Below are positions 1 through 13,262 of a stretch of DNA of 64,000 bases, piece after piece. The DNA is from Asparagopsis taxiformis (lineage: Eukaryota > Rhodophyta > Florideophyceae > Bonnemaisoniales > Bonnemaisoniaceae), in contig JALQPE010001720.1 in the NCBI GenBank assembly GCA_030407315.1, forward strand, positions 1-64,000, given 5' to 3'. The first letter of the stretch is position 1, and each line of letters starts with the position of its first letter. The position numbers and the translations under genes are program-made. Below the pieces are notes generated by a model, which ran no database searches, was not told where the DNA came from, and was given only the letters and a program-made list of their open reading frames with translations.

Positions 1-1269
1 AATCGATAGACCGAGAAACGTCTTTTGAATTACCAGGAGAGTAAGCAAGGAGAACAAAGTCTACTGCGCACACGCGGCATGTTCAGGCGCCCATTTTTCG
101 CAAAGTTTTGGTATCTTTGGAAACCACAATGGGATAATTCAAAACCTGAAACCCGTCACTTATAAAGGAAGATGCCATCTTGGAAATGACTGCCAACTCG
201 TAAACATTATCACAGCTCCTTCCGGACAGAGAATTCGCCTTACAAACTGTGTGAATGACCTTATCTCTTTGTCGTCAATGAAATCATCGTAGCTGCTCCC
301 TGCCCCCAGATGCTGACGTACTCTGGAGGGAGTAGGGAGGGTCAGTCAAGATAGCTGAAACTTTCCCCTTCATTGATTCATAAAGCCCACAGTGTTTTCG
401 AAGTATTGCCTCCATTGCATAGCACTTGATTACAGCCCTTTCTAGGATTCGATCTGTTTTGTTTTGTTCACCACTCAAATGAGAGAGTGCCTCTGGAGTG
501 GATCATCGGTTTCTTTCTTTTCTGCACATATGGAAGGGTCTTGGCATGTTTCATTTGGAGGAGAATTGATGTTTGATGTGGCTCCCAAATTTTCCTCATT
601 GAAGCTTGCTCCATGACGATCACCTTCACCATCTTGAGTTTCGACAGTTGGTATATCTGGAGGATCTGATCTTCATCACCACATTCATTGATTGTATTCG
701 AAAATGTGATATGTACTCCTTGTTGTTTTTCAATCGTATGTGCACGTGCGTTTTCTGAGCTAGAAGCATGGCGGTGACCACAATCGTCGGTTTCAAAATT
801 CTTTGAACTTTCAGAAGCTTCTGGTGCGCGGACAGCTGGACAAGCTGTTTTGAATGCCGCATAGAGGCAGGTAATGGCTCCATTTCATACCGAAATTAGC
901 TGCGATCTCATCATCAAAAAGCTGGGAGCGCTCTGCATTCTTCTTCATGGACCTCCATCTCATTGGGCCATACACTCGTTTCCATGAGCCTTTCAAACTT
1001 TTGGATTTCTTGTAAGGCTGCTGTGGCAGCAAAGGAACTGTTCTGTAAGTAGAGGATGGCTTAGTTGGTCCATATCCTGAAGAACGAGAAAGCTCACGAA
1101 TTCGCAAATTGCGTTCAACTGAGCAGCTTCACCGTGAACCACCGTTTGCATTCATGAAAGGTGTGGAGCCTTGAACGTGGAGGAAGAGATTATGTTTCGA
1201 AAAATTCTGCAGTCAACGGCTCCAACTTTGTTCTGAGTGGAGTTGTCTTATTATGCAGTTGTCTTGCCA
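1..1269 (-). pseudogene. DNA methyltransferase gene, left copy, frameshifted and cut by window start
   Basis: It corresponds to the intact minus-strand methyltransferase at 45969-48206. Only pieces stay open: 284-478 still contains the catalytic DPPY motif, and 626-883 and 811-1107 cover the N-terminal half in shifting frames. Many one- or two-base indels separate them. The 3' half of the gene lies beyond the window edge. The indels may be sequencing or assembly errors at a contig end and need not be biological decay. Function is discussed under the intact copy. Confidence 0.75.
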
Positions 1270-1339
1270 CTTCCTCATTCTCTCATTAACAATTTCACCG
1301 AGTGCATCAATGACCGATTGTGGTAGTCTTATGACACAT

Positions 1340-2009
1340 CCAGTAGTTGTTTGATTGTTGAAGTACAAGCTCCTTGCTACCAGAATAGAAGACAGCCAGT
1401 TCGATTGGTTTGGCAGCTCGGTTCAGTTTTGCACTTAATGTAAGGAAATCTTGCTTAAGATTTCGAAGCACATCATATTGCGTAGGGACCACCACAAAAT
1501 CATCAACATTCTTCTGATTGCAAAGCCCTCGCGAAAGCTCTAAGCGTCGAAAGTGAAGTCGAGTTTCTTAGGACCTGTACTGTCCATGAAAATCCAGCCC
1601 CTTTCTCGGGGTCACGGCATATCAGATTTTGCAAAGCATTTAAGCGATTGTTCCCCATCAACAATCCCATACCATATATCTCGTTGTTCAACTTTCTTCT
1701 TAGCTTCGCTTCCTAGCTTCTCTCTGAAGTACTCCACCGTTATGAAGCAAACATGCCTTCGAGTCTTACGACATAAGCCAAAGATCCTCCTGTCGTCAAT
1801 CCTCCAGATTCGAATATCTTGCAAAGTTCTTGAACGCATCCATCCACGATTTTTCGGATTCGGGTGAACGGAACGCAACTCATTGGGTCCATTTTCGCAC
1901 CTTGGCTCCCTCTAGAAGAGATGAAAAGTGTTCTTTGGCTGAATTCATTTGAGGCGGACGATAGGAACTGCTGAAAATTTCTTCCCCTGAAGTTGGATTG
2001 GTCACTCAA
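1340..2009 (-). pseudogene. ParB-like protein gene, left copy, frameshifted
   Basis: This matches 48281-48946. The N-terminus is recognisable in 1740-2009 and the ParB-like motif region and C-terminus in 1307-1495, 1503-1691 and 1612-1878, in different frames. The stop codon of the right copy is lost because two bases (CT) are missing near 1341. Damage is of the same kind as elsewhere in the first 9 kb. Confidence 0.7.
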
Positions 2010-3213
2010 GTGATTAGCGGTGAGATCGGTTCATCTGGCTAGAAACCACTACGTGGTATAGAGTTGTAGCTTGGAAGACAACGTAAATTTGTTCTGCATA
2101 GCTTTCTGTACCCATCACATGAGTTGGTGTATCGTTCTAGTTCGTACGGAGGTTGATCCCCCAGGATGAACGGTATTATGACTTTGTCAGGTCACAGCCC
2201 TGACGGCGCCGCATTAGTGTGACATAGGGTCGTGGCCTAACGACAACATGTAGTCTTTGCCTGTATGCCAAGACTCCCAATGGGAAGTTTGGGCATGTAA
2301 TTTTCACTCCAGTAAAATGATCGCAAGATACAACTAGGCTGTGTTGATCCCGATAAGGAGGTGTCTCCGAATATCAGGAACAAAAAATCAACCCTACGGA
2401 ATCTGTTATAGTTGATGATGATTGAGATCAGTAATTCATTTCGCTTTTGCAATACTGTTACATTATGTCCAATTTGATTGGGTCGAAAGGTTTATGTACA
2501 TATTTCAGGCGGGAATTTGGCTTACATATTAGCGAATACTGAGAAGCGCAATCATGATTGAAACTCATGGACCGTGAATAGCTGTATCAGCCCCTCTGAT
2601 GCAAGCTCTAGACAAAATGGATTTCTCTTTGAGATTCATTTCTGGAACCGGAGCTCGATATGGTCATCCAACCCGGATACTGTCCCGATCCAAAATTTCC
2701 CAGATGCAGATGTCTGCTTTTCTAATGTGATGAAATCGGTAGGCTGACAGATACCAGCTGGTGGTTGTATAGATTTCGCTCTGTATCGGCCGTTTAAACG
2801 TTGCCAACGTTTCCAACGTGCCAGTGGCACTATTGTCAACCATGACTGTTCAAATTTTTGCCTGGAAGAAGGGCTTCCAGAAGACAAGTATTCAACCTGA
2901 CCATTCTGTGGAAACGATATAGACTTGTGCTCTGTAGTCTATGTCCAGTGCATTCACCATTCAATCCATGGGCGTACACTTAAAGCACCTCATACTGGAC
3001 GCATTGTTGTGTGAATGGCCACCGTAGAGGATAGTCAATAATCTTGAATTTTACGCGAGACCTGGGGCAACGATCGCTGCACCAAGCACTACCGATGGTG
3101 TCTGACAGCCATTCAAATATGAAACAAAAACCAGCAAGGCAGATTTCCGTAGTTTTGAATAGATCTGTCTCGTGATACTTTCATTCATGTGAGGTTGGCG
3201 TTGGCGTGTTTGT
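2010..3213. other. Unassigned DNA between ParB-like gene and element A
   Basis: This is the left copy of 48947-50159. It holds only short non-matching ORFs on both strands and no motif that I recognise. It ends directly at the TG of the element-A LTR. Confidence 0.5.
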
Positions 3214-3900
3214 TGTAGCAGGTAGAAAATCCGCTAGAGCGGCAAACCACCCGACAGGTGTCCCGAGCCTCGGTAGAGGAAGTGGTTAGAGCAGATGAAC
3301 CTTATAGGTCCACAGCGGGTAGTCTCGTAAGAGAGAAGAAGGTGTCGTTACCCGGAGGGGGTTGTGCGACGAAGGGTGCTCACGCGAGAGGCGTATGGAT
3401 AGAGCGAGTGACGTAATCCGTCGAGCTGTTGGCTAACCCTAAGGTTTTCCCGGAGAGGGGTTGAAACAATAGGTATGCGAACACTGTTCCAATGGGTCGT
3501 AATTCCACTTGAGTTTACGTTACCTAGAAACCGTGCCTACTGGCTATTCCAGTGGCGTATTTATCCTAAGTCTACTGTAAGCTAGGGTTAGTGGTTAGGA
3601 ATAAATATCCAGTTATTGACCAACCAGAGCCCAGTTAACGGCACTCGCCTACCCGCGAGGTTATTGCCAGTTAGGCTTACATTGTAATGTACAGCTGGTT
3701 AGCTAAGTTAGAGAAATTTGCCCCTTGTGTGGGTCTTGGCGGGGCCGATGGGCCCGGATAGGGTTATTTGTCAGCCTTAGCTTGTCCCAAGTATAGGAAA
3801 CACGCCATGGCTGGTGCCTTGTGATTGGCACATCCTTAAGTGGGTACCCAATAGGGAAGCGACACGCCTCGATCGGCGAGGACCGCCAGGCGGTACGACA
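3214..3900 (-). repeat. Element A copy 1, 3' LTR
   Basis: 687 bp, starting TGTAGCAGG and ending GTACGACA on the plus strand. It matches the LTRs at 15265, 36370 (inverted), 50160 and 62228. The polypurine tract follows immediately at 3901 as read on the minus strand. Confidence 0.93.
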
Positions 3901-4398
3901 TGGCCCCCTCCTGAGAGATTTGTCGTCCCGACAAAATTTGATCAAATAAAAAATTACAATTTTTGGCTGTGGCCGTTGCATTGTGCAATTCAAAATTTCC
4001 CGCGCGCGGCGCGTGTTCGATAAATTCGTTGTAGCCATCCGACTCTTCCGGCGGTCCACCGACCGTTTCCCATTGGAATCAACACCTGTGCAGGTTTCTT
4101 ATCGATCCCACGCGAAAGAGCGTGCTCACCCCTTCGGTGTCCACAGTGTACGAGCGTTCGTGTCCCTTCCGTCATCCCTCAAAGGGTTTTGCATCCATCT
4201 GCAAGATAGTTTACCGCGCGATCGCGTGAGCGGTGCCAAACCGAGCGCTTTGAATTCATCCCGGCCAATCGCCTGCGAATCCCATTCAGGGTTGCGTACC
4301 GCGGCTCCCTCTTGGAGATTTAAGCCAATAGGCCATTTTGTCTATCCCGCTTCAGGGTTTTTAGCAACGTCCTTCCTCGCCTCTACTGGCTTTTTAAG
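3901..4398 (+). other. Leader between LTR and antisense ORF (copy 1)
   Basis: It contains the element's polypurine tract next to the LTR, then about 480 bp that would be the 5' leader or promoter of the plus-strand antisense gene. I see no ORF that continues into the gene and no clear TATA box. Confidence 0.4.
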
Positions 4399-7300
4399 AT
4401 GCCCCCTCGCGCTCCGATTCAATTCGAATCCTCCGAAGAGGAAGGGGACAATATGGGTTCACCCAACCGTCCAACCACGCGTTCAAGCGTTCGCCGCCCA
4501 ACCACTCGCCACCAGGCGTCCTCTTCCCGCACGGGGCCCACGCCAACGCCGGCCAAGTCCTCTTCGCCTCCCGCGACAAGGCGCGCCCGATCGCCTCCGC
4601 GGCTTCATCGCAAACGCGAACTCGTTCGACTGCCGCCAAGGCTTCGGCTGAGACAGCCTCGCCTTCCGGCAAAGTCGTCGGGACTCCTTCGCGCTCCGAG
4701 AAGTCGGTTCCTCCCGCTAGGGCAAGTGCACAAGGTGGCAACGTCGGTCCAACCGAATCCCCTGCTTCCCCGAAGCCGTCCACACCCGTGGCCCACTGCC
4801 AAGCCGTTATCGGCCAATCCGCCATCGCGTGAAGGCGAACCCGTTAAGGCCACTGGGCCGTCTCCAAAAGGAGCTATGTCGGCTGCTGCCGAAGAGGTCG
4901 TGAAGTTATTGCCGAGGGGGCGCTACGCCCAAGCCATTGAGGCAGTCGAATGTTAGGCCTTCGCCAAGCTCCCGGCCGTCGTTGGCTCGTCCCTCCGCTC
5001 CTGCGTTCGTACCTCTTCTGGTCGTGACGCTTCTGCGAATCCTTACGAGGACTATGGTCGCCGCAATCAGCAGATTTTGGCGGACGCTCGTAAGCGTAGG
5101 GAAGGAAGAGTTGCGTCGCGAAGCCGCTCGTGCGGAAGCCGAAAAGGCAGAAGCCGAAAGGGCAGAGGCCGAAAGAGCTAATGCTCAGCTTGTCGAGTCG
5201 GCTGTAGACCCGTACGCCTCTTCTGGCAAAGTTACCCGGGAGTGGGGCTGGTCCTGTTCCCGTTAATGCATCAGCAGGCGTGAGGCCGTCGGGCACCGCC
5301 CTAGTTGATCCTTACGCTGTTGCGTCCGCGCCAGCGCCGGCGGTTCCATCGCATGATACCCCTCCTCGGGCGCCTAAGCCAACTGCCAATTGGCGTTCCT
5401 CGGGGGAATTTTATCCAGCTAATGCTGACGAGCTCATGGTGTTTGATTCACAAGCATTGCCGTTTAGGCGTGAGCTGGCTGCTCCCTGGGAACACTACCC
5501 ATTCGCGCGACTCCCTCGTAGGGATTTTACCGACCGCCCGCGAAGCGAATTACGTCGCGATATGCTCTGATGAGTTCCCTCCGGGGTCAAAGCCACCAGG
5601 TGCAAAATGAATGTTGGTCGGCGTATGCCCGTCTCCCTTCGAGTCGCCCGATGCGTCACTTCCGTGTTCCTCATACGCTTTGTAGCGACAGGACTTTTTC
5701 CTTCATCCCGGGGATGCTCTTTACGTCGAACGTATGAACCGCCGCTTGTTCCAAGAGGAATCGTACCAAGGTACCGTAGAGGACATGCCGATGATTCAGT
5801 CCCGCTGGTTTGCGTATCCCCCTCGTCCCGATACGGGTAACTATGAGCATCATATGCGACTTCACGCTAGGGTGACTTCCCGAATGATGGGGCGTCAAGT
5901 GACGGCGAATGACTATCGCGTATTCGCGCACCGTAATGGTAGCTCTGTTGAGCCGGTCACTAGACCCATGAGGGTATCGAGGAAGCGTTAGACCCGTTAT
6001 GGGATGATCCCATTTGGGAAGGGCAGTTGGCTCCGCCGATGTGCTTGCCTATCGCCGACCCTCGTCGTTGGTGTATTTCCACCATTCGCTCTTCGCGAAG
6101 CGCCCGCATGGCGGTTGAATAGACTCCGGTCGTACCTCGAGTTGGAGAGGGATATCCTAATAGGAATCGAGTTGGCTCGTATCGTCGAAACGCGGGGCTT
6201 CGTGCCGGTGATGGCTGAGGAACTCGTCAACAGAGTAAGTCGTACCTGGTACGGTCTCGCGGAGGTGCCGCTGTCGGACGTGGTTCCCCATAGCAGGAAG
6301 TTACCTGGCACAGTAGTGCGTCGCCTGTTGAAGGTAGCCCTTGGGGGTGATGATTATCCTCAAGAGATGGTCAGTACCAACATCACAGGAGTGGCACCGG
6401 AGAAGGTGGTTGTCTATACGACGGTGGACCTGCCGATAAGGGCGTTACGTATCAACGTTTTAAACCACCGAGAAGGTTCGACCCAGAGCTGCCTCCCTAT
6501 CGTAGGAATGGTGAATTCACCGAAGACGGTTATTACGGCTTGGAGCCTGGCCATTATTCTGACGGTGATCCTGATTCGTACAAGTATCAGCCTATTGGCG
6601 AAGCGCTTGTGCCGCGTCCGTGGTGGAATTCCGAGATGGGAGGCCCGAGCGGTCGCTCTCCTTATGCAGGACGGAGCTTTGCTCCTGTTGCTCCCTTACC
6701 ACCCAGTGGTTCTGATGACTTGTATGAAGGTTCGATTCCCATGGATACCACGCCTACCGCGTCAGCCCCTCAGCCTGTGGCTGCTCCGTCATCCCAGATG
6801 GGTCCTGCCATGGAGGCGTTTCTAACGTCCGACAAAGGCTCTGAGCCATCCGTAACCGGTGATGACGGTACTCCGCGTCAGCCTTCCGCTGTGAACATCC
6901 TACGTGGGGAATTATCCGGTCGGGAGTTGATGTCACTCCCAGAGGTGCGGCGGTTGGCCAATGAGATCGGGGATGGTACGGTCGCTTCCGTTTTCGTCTC
7001 GGCCAATGGGCGTTTCCTCGTGGATTCTGCGTTGGACACGCTTGCGCTTACGTGTGTCACGTTGGCTAATCGCTACAAGCACGGACGCGAGCAGCGTAAT
7101 GTCGCCCGGGAGCGCCTTCGCGAAGAGCGAGAACGACGCCGCGTGGCAGATAAGGAGATAGAGGTTGCACGCCTTGAAGCCGCAGAATTGCGTACCCGGA
7201 TTGGGAAACTGGAGGGCGAGTTAGGTGACGCCAGGCGTTTGCTGGAGCAAGCGGCTTCAGCCTCGCGCGTTATTCCCGGGGAGGGTGAAGAAGAGGCGGC

Positions 7301-7708
7301 TCAGCCTGGTTATTCACGTCGTCGTGCTGGGTCTCGATGAGGGTATCCCCGACCGCAATGTGCGTACTCGGCTTCGTTCCCCTGAGGGGTGCTGCTGCTG
7401 CTCGTACTTCTTTGCTTGCGCAATTGGATGTCCGTCTAGGGTCGCCTGAGTCGCCGATGTTTCTCCGCGTTCCGCGTCCGTCCCTGTAGTTGGGTTACCC
7501 GCACCTGCGGTCGCGCCTTCGCATGGCCTGTGCCTGCCCGTCGTCGGGGTAGCGGTGCTGTTCCGCAGCGCGGCTTGCGTTGCAATCCCACGTACGCTAG
7601 GGTTCCACCCCGCCATCCGTCGTCCATCGACGAACGTGCGTGCGTTTGCCCTACGGCACCCTCCGCATCCCAGCGGCCTCGGCCCTCGAGCCATTATCGT
7701 CGTCGTAG
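4399..7708 (+). pseudogene. Antisense accessory gene of element A, copy 1, frameshifted
   Basis: It corresponds to the intact 1104-aa ORF at 51345-54659. It starts with the same ATG and N-terminal residues but breaks into at least six pieces (4399-4956, 4937-5266, 5280-5570, 5734-5991, 6004-6825, 6540-7340), each shift caused by a one- or two-base indel, often in a homopolymer. The conserved block DALYVERM and the C-terminal coiled coil can still be read in pieces. Function unknown; see the intact copy. Confidence 0.8.
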
Positions 7709-7981
7709 GGACAGGCAATTGCCCCCGCACAAACCTCTAAGGGTAGTTTGAACACGCTTTTGCGTTGCGCCTTTGTTCATCAGGTAGTCCTGAGGCACCT
7801 TTGAGGTACATTAAAGATACATCATCACGATGACGTGTGAACTTGTTTGTTGAACCCCTATTGGCCAAATTTCATTTCCGAAAAAATCTTAATTCCACAC
7901 TGGCTCCGGTTGGCGGTGATGATGTGCGCCCTTTCTGGGTTGACCTTCCGAGGCTCGGTAGCTCCACCCGGTGGATGCCTG

Positions 7982-8778
7982 TTAGGTTCTCGTCCCTGAG
8001 GGGTTATGCAACTTCTTCCCACTTCTGGGTGTGCGCGTGCGTGTTCGGCGCGGTGGCCTGTCACCCTTACGGTGTTGCGTACGACGGAAGTACCGTGATG
8101 CCCATTCGGGGGGAACATTCGCTCGTTGCGTCCATGTTGGCTTGCGGTAGCCATACCACTCAACAAGGAACCATTGTTCCCCATCGTCGTCAGTGACGTA
8201 GTCGATGAGGTCATCGATAGGATACTCCTCATCCGAGGTTGCGCGTTCGGCGTCGCCACTTCCCTCTGGGGTTTCCTTCGTCCCTTCAGGGAGTGATGCT
8301 TGTTCCGAGTTCGGTCGGGTGCCCGGTGGCGCTTTTTCTTCTTCTCCATTGGGGGTGGTTTCCCATGACCCTATGGGGTTCGCCGTCGCCTTTGAGCGAG
8401 TGTTTCGACCCTGTTTGGGGTTTGCCATCCGGTGGGTGTTGTCTTGTTAGGTTCGCGGTGCGCGGTTTCGTTCCCGCTAAAGGGGTTGCCTCTCGTTGAG
8501 GAGGGGTCGGCGTCTGTGGACGTGCATCGCTTAAGCGTCGCTTGTTCGCGTTTCCGCGAGTTGGATGCCTTTGGGCTGAGTCTGTGGCGTCAGTGCATGC
8601 CCCACTCTTGCGAGTTGTTCGCTTGTGCGATGGGTGAGCCCATCAGGGTTGCGACTTTGGTCCGCATCTGCCTGGGCAGCGCGTTGCTTCTCTACTTCGT
8701 AGATTTCTTCGCAATGTGTGCGGTCGCGGTCGGTTGCACCTGGTGCATGGGTGAACGACTTGGGTGTGTGCGTCGCTC
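7982..8778 (-). pseudogene. Chromodomain C-terminal part of element-A pol, copy 1
   Basis: The open piece 7982-8428 encodes a chromodomain: the acidic run EEYPIDDLIDY, then WFLVEWYGYRKPTW with the aromatic residues expected for methyl-lysine reading, and a C-terminal helix. The upstream linker (to 8778) is frameshifted. In chromoviruses this domain sits at the integrase C-terminus and steers insertion to marked chromatin. Here it is cut off from the integrase by the MITE at 8782-9039. Confidence 0.8.
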
Positions 8779-8781
8779 CCA

Positions 8782-9039
8782 CCCAGTAAGCCTTAAAGAT
8801 GTACCAAAGATGGCCGCATGATGTACCTATGACATGCATGTGTTCCTCTGATGTACGGATAAGGATCATTTGCTCTTCAGCTGATGGCCGCATAGCGATA
8901 CACCAATGATGGACGGGAGATGTCCATACGCTCATCTCCCGGACATCAGCGAAGTATCTCTTGCGTAGAGTAGAGGTATCACGTACATCATTGGTTCATC
9001 TAAAGCATATCAGGGGTACATATTCCTTTTCTTATAGGG
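8782..9039. mobile_element. 259-bp MITE inserted in element-A pol, copy 1
   Basis: Same insertion as 55740-55998, with CCA on both sides (8779-8781 and 9040-9042). Ends are CCCAGTAAG and TATAGGG. It is part of the duplicated block and so is not an independent insertion. Confidence 0.75.
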
Positions 9040-12000
9040 CCAATGTGGGTGAGTTACCGAAAGGGGTACGGCTACTAGGTCATCCCTAGAGGGAGTTGCA
9101 AAATTTTTGCTTACGCGCACAGCGTCGGGGGCCCCCTCCTGAAGGGTGGTTTGTCCCAAACCACTATCTTGTTCGTTTCTCCTAATTGTAGGTTGCTGCG
9201 AAAGCGGTGGATGACCCGTGGTGGGAAGTTCCTGAGTAGGAGTTGGCGGAAGTGATTCGCTTTGTGCGTGTTGTTGGCCGTTGCCCTGTCGTTGTTGTGT
9301 TTGCGTACTCGGCGCGAGGCGCGTCTGCACCTGATGGTGATGCCTGTGCGTTGGCGGAATGTGACCTTGGTGGCAAGGTGGGTTCCTCGGCTGGACGCGG
9401 GGCGAGCGCGACTCTATCGAGACTAACCTTTTCGGTGATACCATCGCGGTCGATGTAAACCGTTCGCCGTCCTGCACGGATAACCCTGTAGGGACCTTGA
9501 GCTACTGGCGTTAGCTTGTTCCGTTCACGGACTTCTGGGTTATCCAGATAAACGTAATCATCGGTAGTGATGAGTCGTTTAGACTTCCGGATCGACCGGT
9601 CGAAGTTACGCTTGTAACGTGCTTGCGCGCTGTGAAGGCGTTTACCTGCCAGCTCGATAGTGTCCGTAATACGGCGTAAGAAGTCTTGCTTCGTGAACGT
9701 GTCTGGCGTTGCCTTCTTTTCACCGAATGGTGTGTCGCATATGGCGGTGGAGGTCGGCTTAGGATGAGGTCGAAGGGTGTAGTTCCCGTTGTGCGATGCA
9801 CGTGCGTATTGTACGCATAGGTTAACGCTGATGCGTAGACATCCCAGTCATCCTGGTTATCATTGACGTAATTACGTAGCATGCTCAACAGAGTACGGTT
9901 ATACCGTTCGACTTGCCCATTTGTCTGGGGATGGTAAGCCGTCGTGAAGACGTTCTTCGTTCCTAACTGGAGGCAGACGGCCTGGAAGAACTTTGACGCA
10001 AATTGCGGACCGTTATCGGATAGTAATGTCCGTGGGGGACCGTACTTAAACACCAATGTGTACAAAAGGCTACAGCCACATGGTAAGCCGTGATGCTTCG
10101 CAGCGGAACCACTTGGGTTAGCTTGGTAAAGCGACACGATATCACCAGTAGGTGCACGTTACCCTTCTTGGTACGAGGTAGAGGACCGAGCAGGTCAATT
10201 GCAACGTCATCCAACGGTGTGGTAGCTGGGAACAGCTGGAGGGTACTCGCATGTTTGCGCAACCGTAATCGGTTTCTCGCGCACGCTGAACAGCGTTCAA
10301 CCGTTCCGGTTATGTCCGCAGCCATTGCAGGCCAATAATAAGATAGACGCATCGTGTCGTACATGCGGTTCTGACCAGGATGTCCTGCCAAGATGCCGTG
10401 TGGCTCATCGTCAATAGACGTTGCCGTAAGGCTTTGGGTACCACAATCTGGGATGACCCGTCCAATTTGGACTTCCTACAAAGGACACCGTCTTCATCTT
10501 CGAAGAAGAGCGAGTCAGACTTCTGAGAGGCTAGAGCCTGTTGACAGAAGTCGTCTGTTCGTTGCTCTTCGAGCCACTCCTTGCGAGTTATCGGGCTGTA
10601 GTTTTCCGTTTGCGGATGAGTGGTTAAGACGGGGGTACCGTTGCGATTAGGCGCCTCCTCGGCGTGGTCTCTTGCTAGAGAAAGGTCGTAGAACCATGCA
10701 TCTGTGTCGTCATCAAAGGATGTTTCACCTTGCGGTGCATGTGTGGCCAACAGAGTTGGTATTTCATCATCAATGATGACAGGCGTCTCGCCGTTAGTTT
10801 CAACACGCGAAAGGGCGTCAGGTAGTTGGTGAACCCGACCGGGACGGTAGATGATTTGATAATCGAATTCCGCAAGTCGGAGGCGCCAGCGGCATAGTCT
10901 CCCTGAAGGGTCGTTGATGTTCATGAGCCAACGCAGCGCGTTATGGTCCGTTCGGACGACAAACTTTGTTTGTTCCAAGTATGGACGTAGGATAGTGACA
11001 GCCCATACAACGGCTAAGCATTCTCGCTCCGTAGGGGAGTAACCTCTTTCAGGTTTAGTCAGCGTGCGCGACCAATAGCCAATTGGCTTGAGATCATTCT
11101 CTTCCCCTTGCTGCTGAAGCAGAGCACATCCTATTTGGTACGCGGAAGCGTCCGTATCCACGGTGTAGGGTTGACCCAACTTGGGTAGAGCCAGTATCGG
11201 CGGCTTGGTCATGACCTCCTTGAGAGCGTTGAACGCGCATCGTTGGTCCTCGGTAGGAGGTTCTTTCCCGAATTTAGGGAGGCTGTCTTTGGTCAGCATT
11301 TCGTTCAAGGGGTGCGCAATTGCGGCATACCCTTTGATGAATCGTCGAAAGACGCCACAGCTTCCGAGGAAGGATCGCATTTGCGTAGGCGTTTGCGGAA
11401 AGATCGCGTCAGCGATAGCCGAAGTGGCGTTCTGTGCAACAGCTAGCTTTCCTGGCATCACGACATGTCCCAGGTAGTCAACCTTCTTTTCGAAGAAATG
11501 ACACTTTGTCAACTTCAGGGTGACACCTGCTTCCCGTAGGAGGGAGAGTACTTGGTCCACATGGTGGAGATGTTCGGCCTCGTCCCGAGAGAATACGATC
11601 ACATCGTCTAAGTAAATCAGACAGGTCTGCCAGCGAACGCTGCTAAGAACAATGTCGATGGCACGCTGAAACGTTGCTGGTGCATTCTTCAAGCCAAAGG
11701 CAAACGCTTAAAGCGATATGTTCCCAAATGGGAGGTAAAAGCCGTTTTGTCACGGTCGTCCTGTGCAACAGGTATCTGCCAATAACCAGAGTTACAATCC
11801 AATGTGGTGAATACTTGAGCATCTCCGAGGGAGTCAATACAATCATCCATTCGTGGAAGGGGGTACACATCATTGACAGTGATGTCGTTAAGACCCCTAT
11901 AGTCGACGCAAAAGCGTAATTTACCATCCTTCTTCGGAACCAGTACCACTGGGCTAGCCCATTCTGAGGTCGACGGTTCGATCACTCCCTTTTCCAGCAT

Positions 12001-13262
12001 GCTGGTTACTTCCTTACGGGCAATCTCTCGACGAGCGGGTCCCATCCGGTAGGGTTGTTGCCGTCGAGGCTTACTTCCTTCGATAATATCGATTCGGTGC
12101 TCCGTAGCGCGGATGTCCCCTGGGGATCCATCCCACATAGACTCGTGTCGAGATAGCATGCTAAGGATGCGTTCCCTCAACGGGATTTGACCAAGGTGGT
12201 CTAGAGAGACTTCTTGCTTCCAACTTGATGGTGGTGTGGCCTCGGCCTCTTGCTCCTGATGGAGAGTAGTCACCATAGTGGAGGCCTCTTGGGAGGAAGG
12301 GGTAGAACGGCTGAGAGCCATGGGGCGCATTGGCCGTTCGGGTGCCCGAAGGGCATAGCCTATAACTGTCTCCTTCGGGAGGTACTTGTCGGATGTACCG
12401 AAGTTAGTTAATATAGTCAGGAATTCCTGTCGCGGGATGACTTCCGCAACCCCATTCGGGATAGAGACACGATGTCGGTGAAGGATCCGATCTCTCGGTG
12501 AGAGTATACTCAAGCCGCCACCGGCACAGACAACAGTAGTTGTCACTTGGCTCCGCGGAGGAATATTCACACTTTGTGACAATCGAATGCCATGAGGCTG
12601 GCGGTCTAAGTTAATCCCATTAGAGGGTCGCGCGGCATCCACGTAGCACGAAAGGGTGGGGGATGTTTTACGCGTAGGCGACATCACTAGGATAGCTATC
12701 GACCCGCCGTCGTGAATATCAATTCGTTGGGCCCGGCACCTAATTGCGTCTACGTGGGTATTCATTGCCCCAGTTCCCAAGATGAGGGGTACGGCCAACT
12801 TAGGCGCGACGAAGAATTCTTCCTCAAAGGACTTGTGGCCTAACTGTAATGACAGTATTATCTTGCCTTTTATCCGAAGAGGATTGCCGTTAGCATCGGC
12901 CAGTTGCGGAACTTTCCCCGTAGGGACTTGGAATTGTTCCCAATTGTGGGGTAAGCTCCTTCCTGGATGACCGATGGTCCGGACCCGGTGTCCATCACCA
13001 TACGCATGGGCGTGAGAATTGACGGATCGAGTCCGATGGAACCCATTACTATGTAATGGGCGGCCTTAAGCAGGCATGAGGCTTTCGGCCTAGGTGTTCG
13101 AGTCCCTGTCGGGGAACCCGAGTGGGTTGGTGTCTGGGAAAGACTTTGGTCCCTAGAGGGAGTTGCAGCCTTTTCCTGCGGAGGTGGTTGTGGTGAGATG
13201 TCCACCGAGTAGCGTAATCGCTCCACCTCCTGACGGGAGTGCGACACCTCACTCCCCGTCAT
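9040..13262 (-). pseudogene. Element A protease-RT-RNase H-integrase, copy 1, frameshifted
   Basis: Open pieces in order of translation are: 12870-13262 (N-terminal linker, reaching the protease region), 11689-12798 (end of protease and the first RT motifs, with no frame break where the right copy has one), 10310-11692 (RT palm YLDD, RNase H with VDTDASAYQIG, tether), 9963-10391 (integrase HHCC and first catalytic D) and 9511-10137 (SDNGPQF and NGQVERYNR). Breaks lie near 12860, 11690, 10330, 10060 and 9700. The ATG overlaps the gag stop (TAATG at 13262). The domain order is that of Ty3/gypsy elements. Confidence 0.88.
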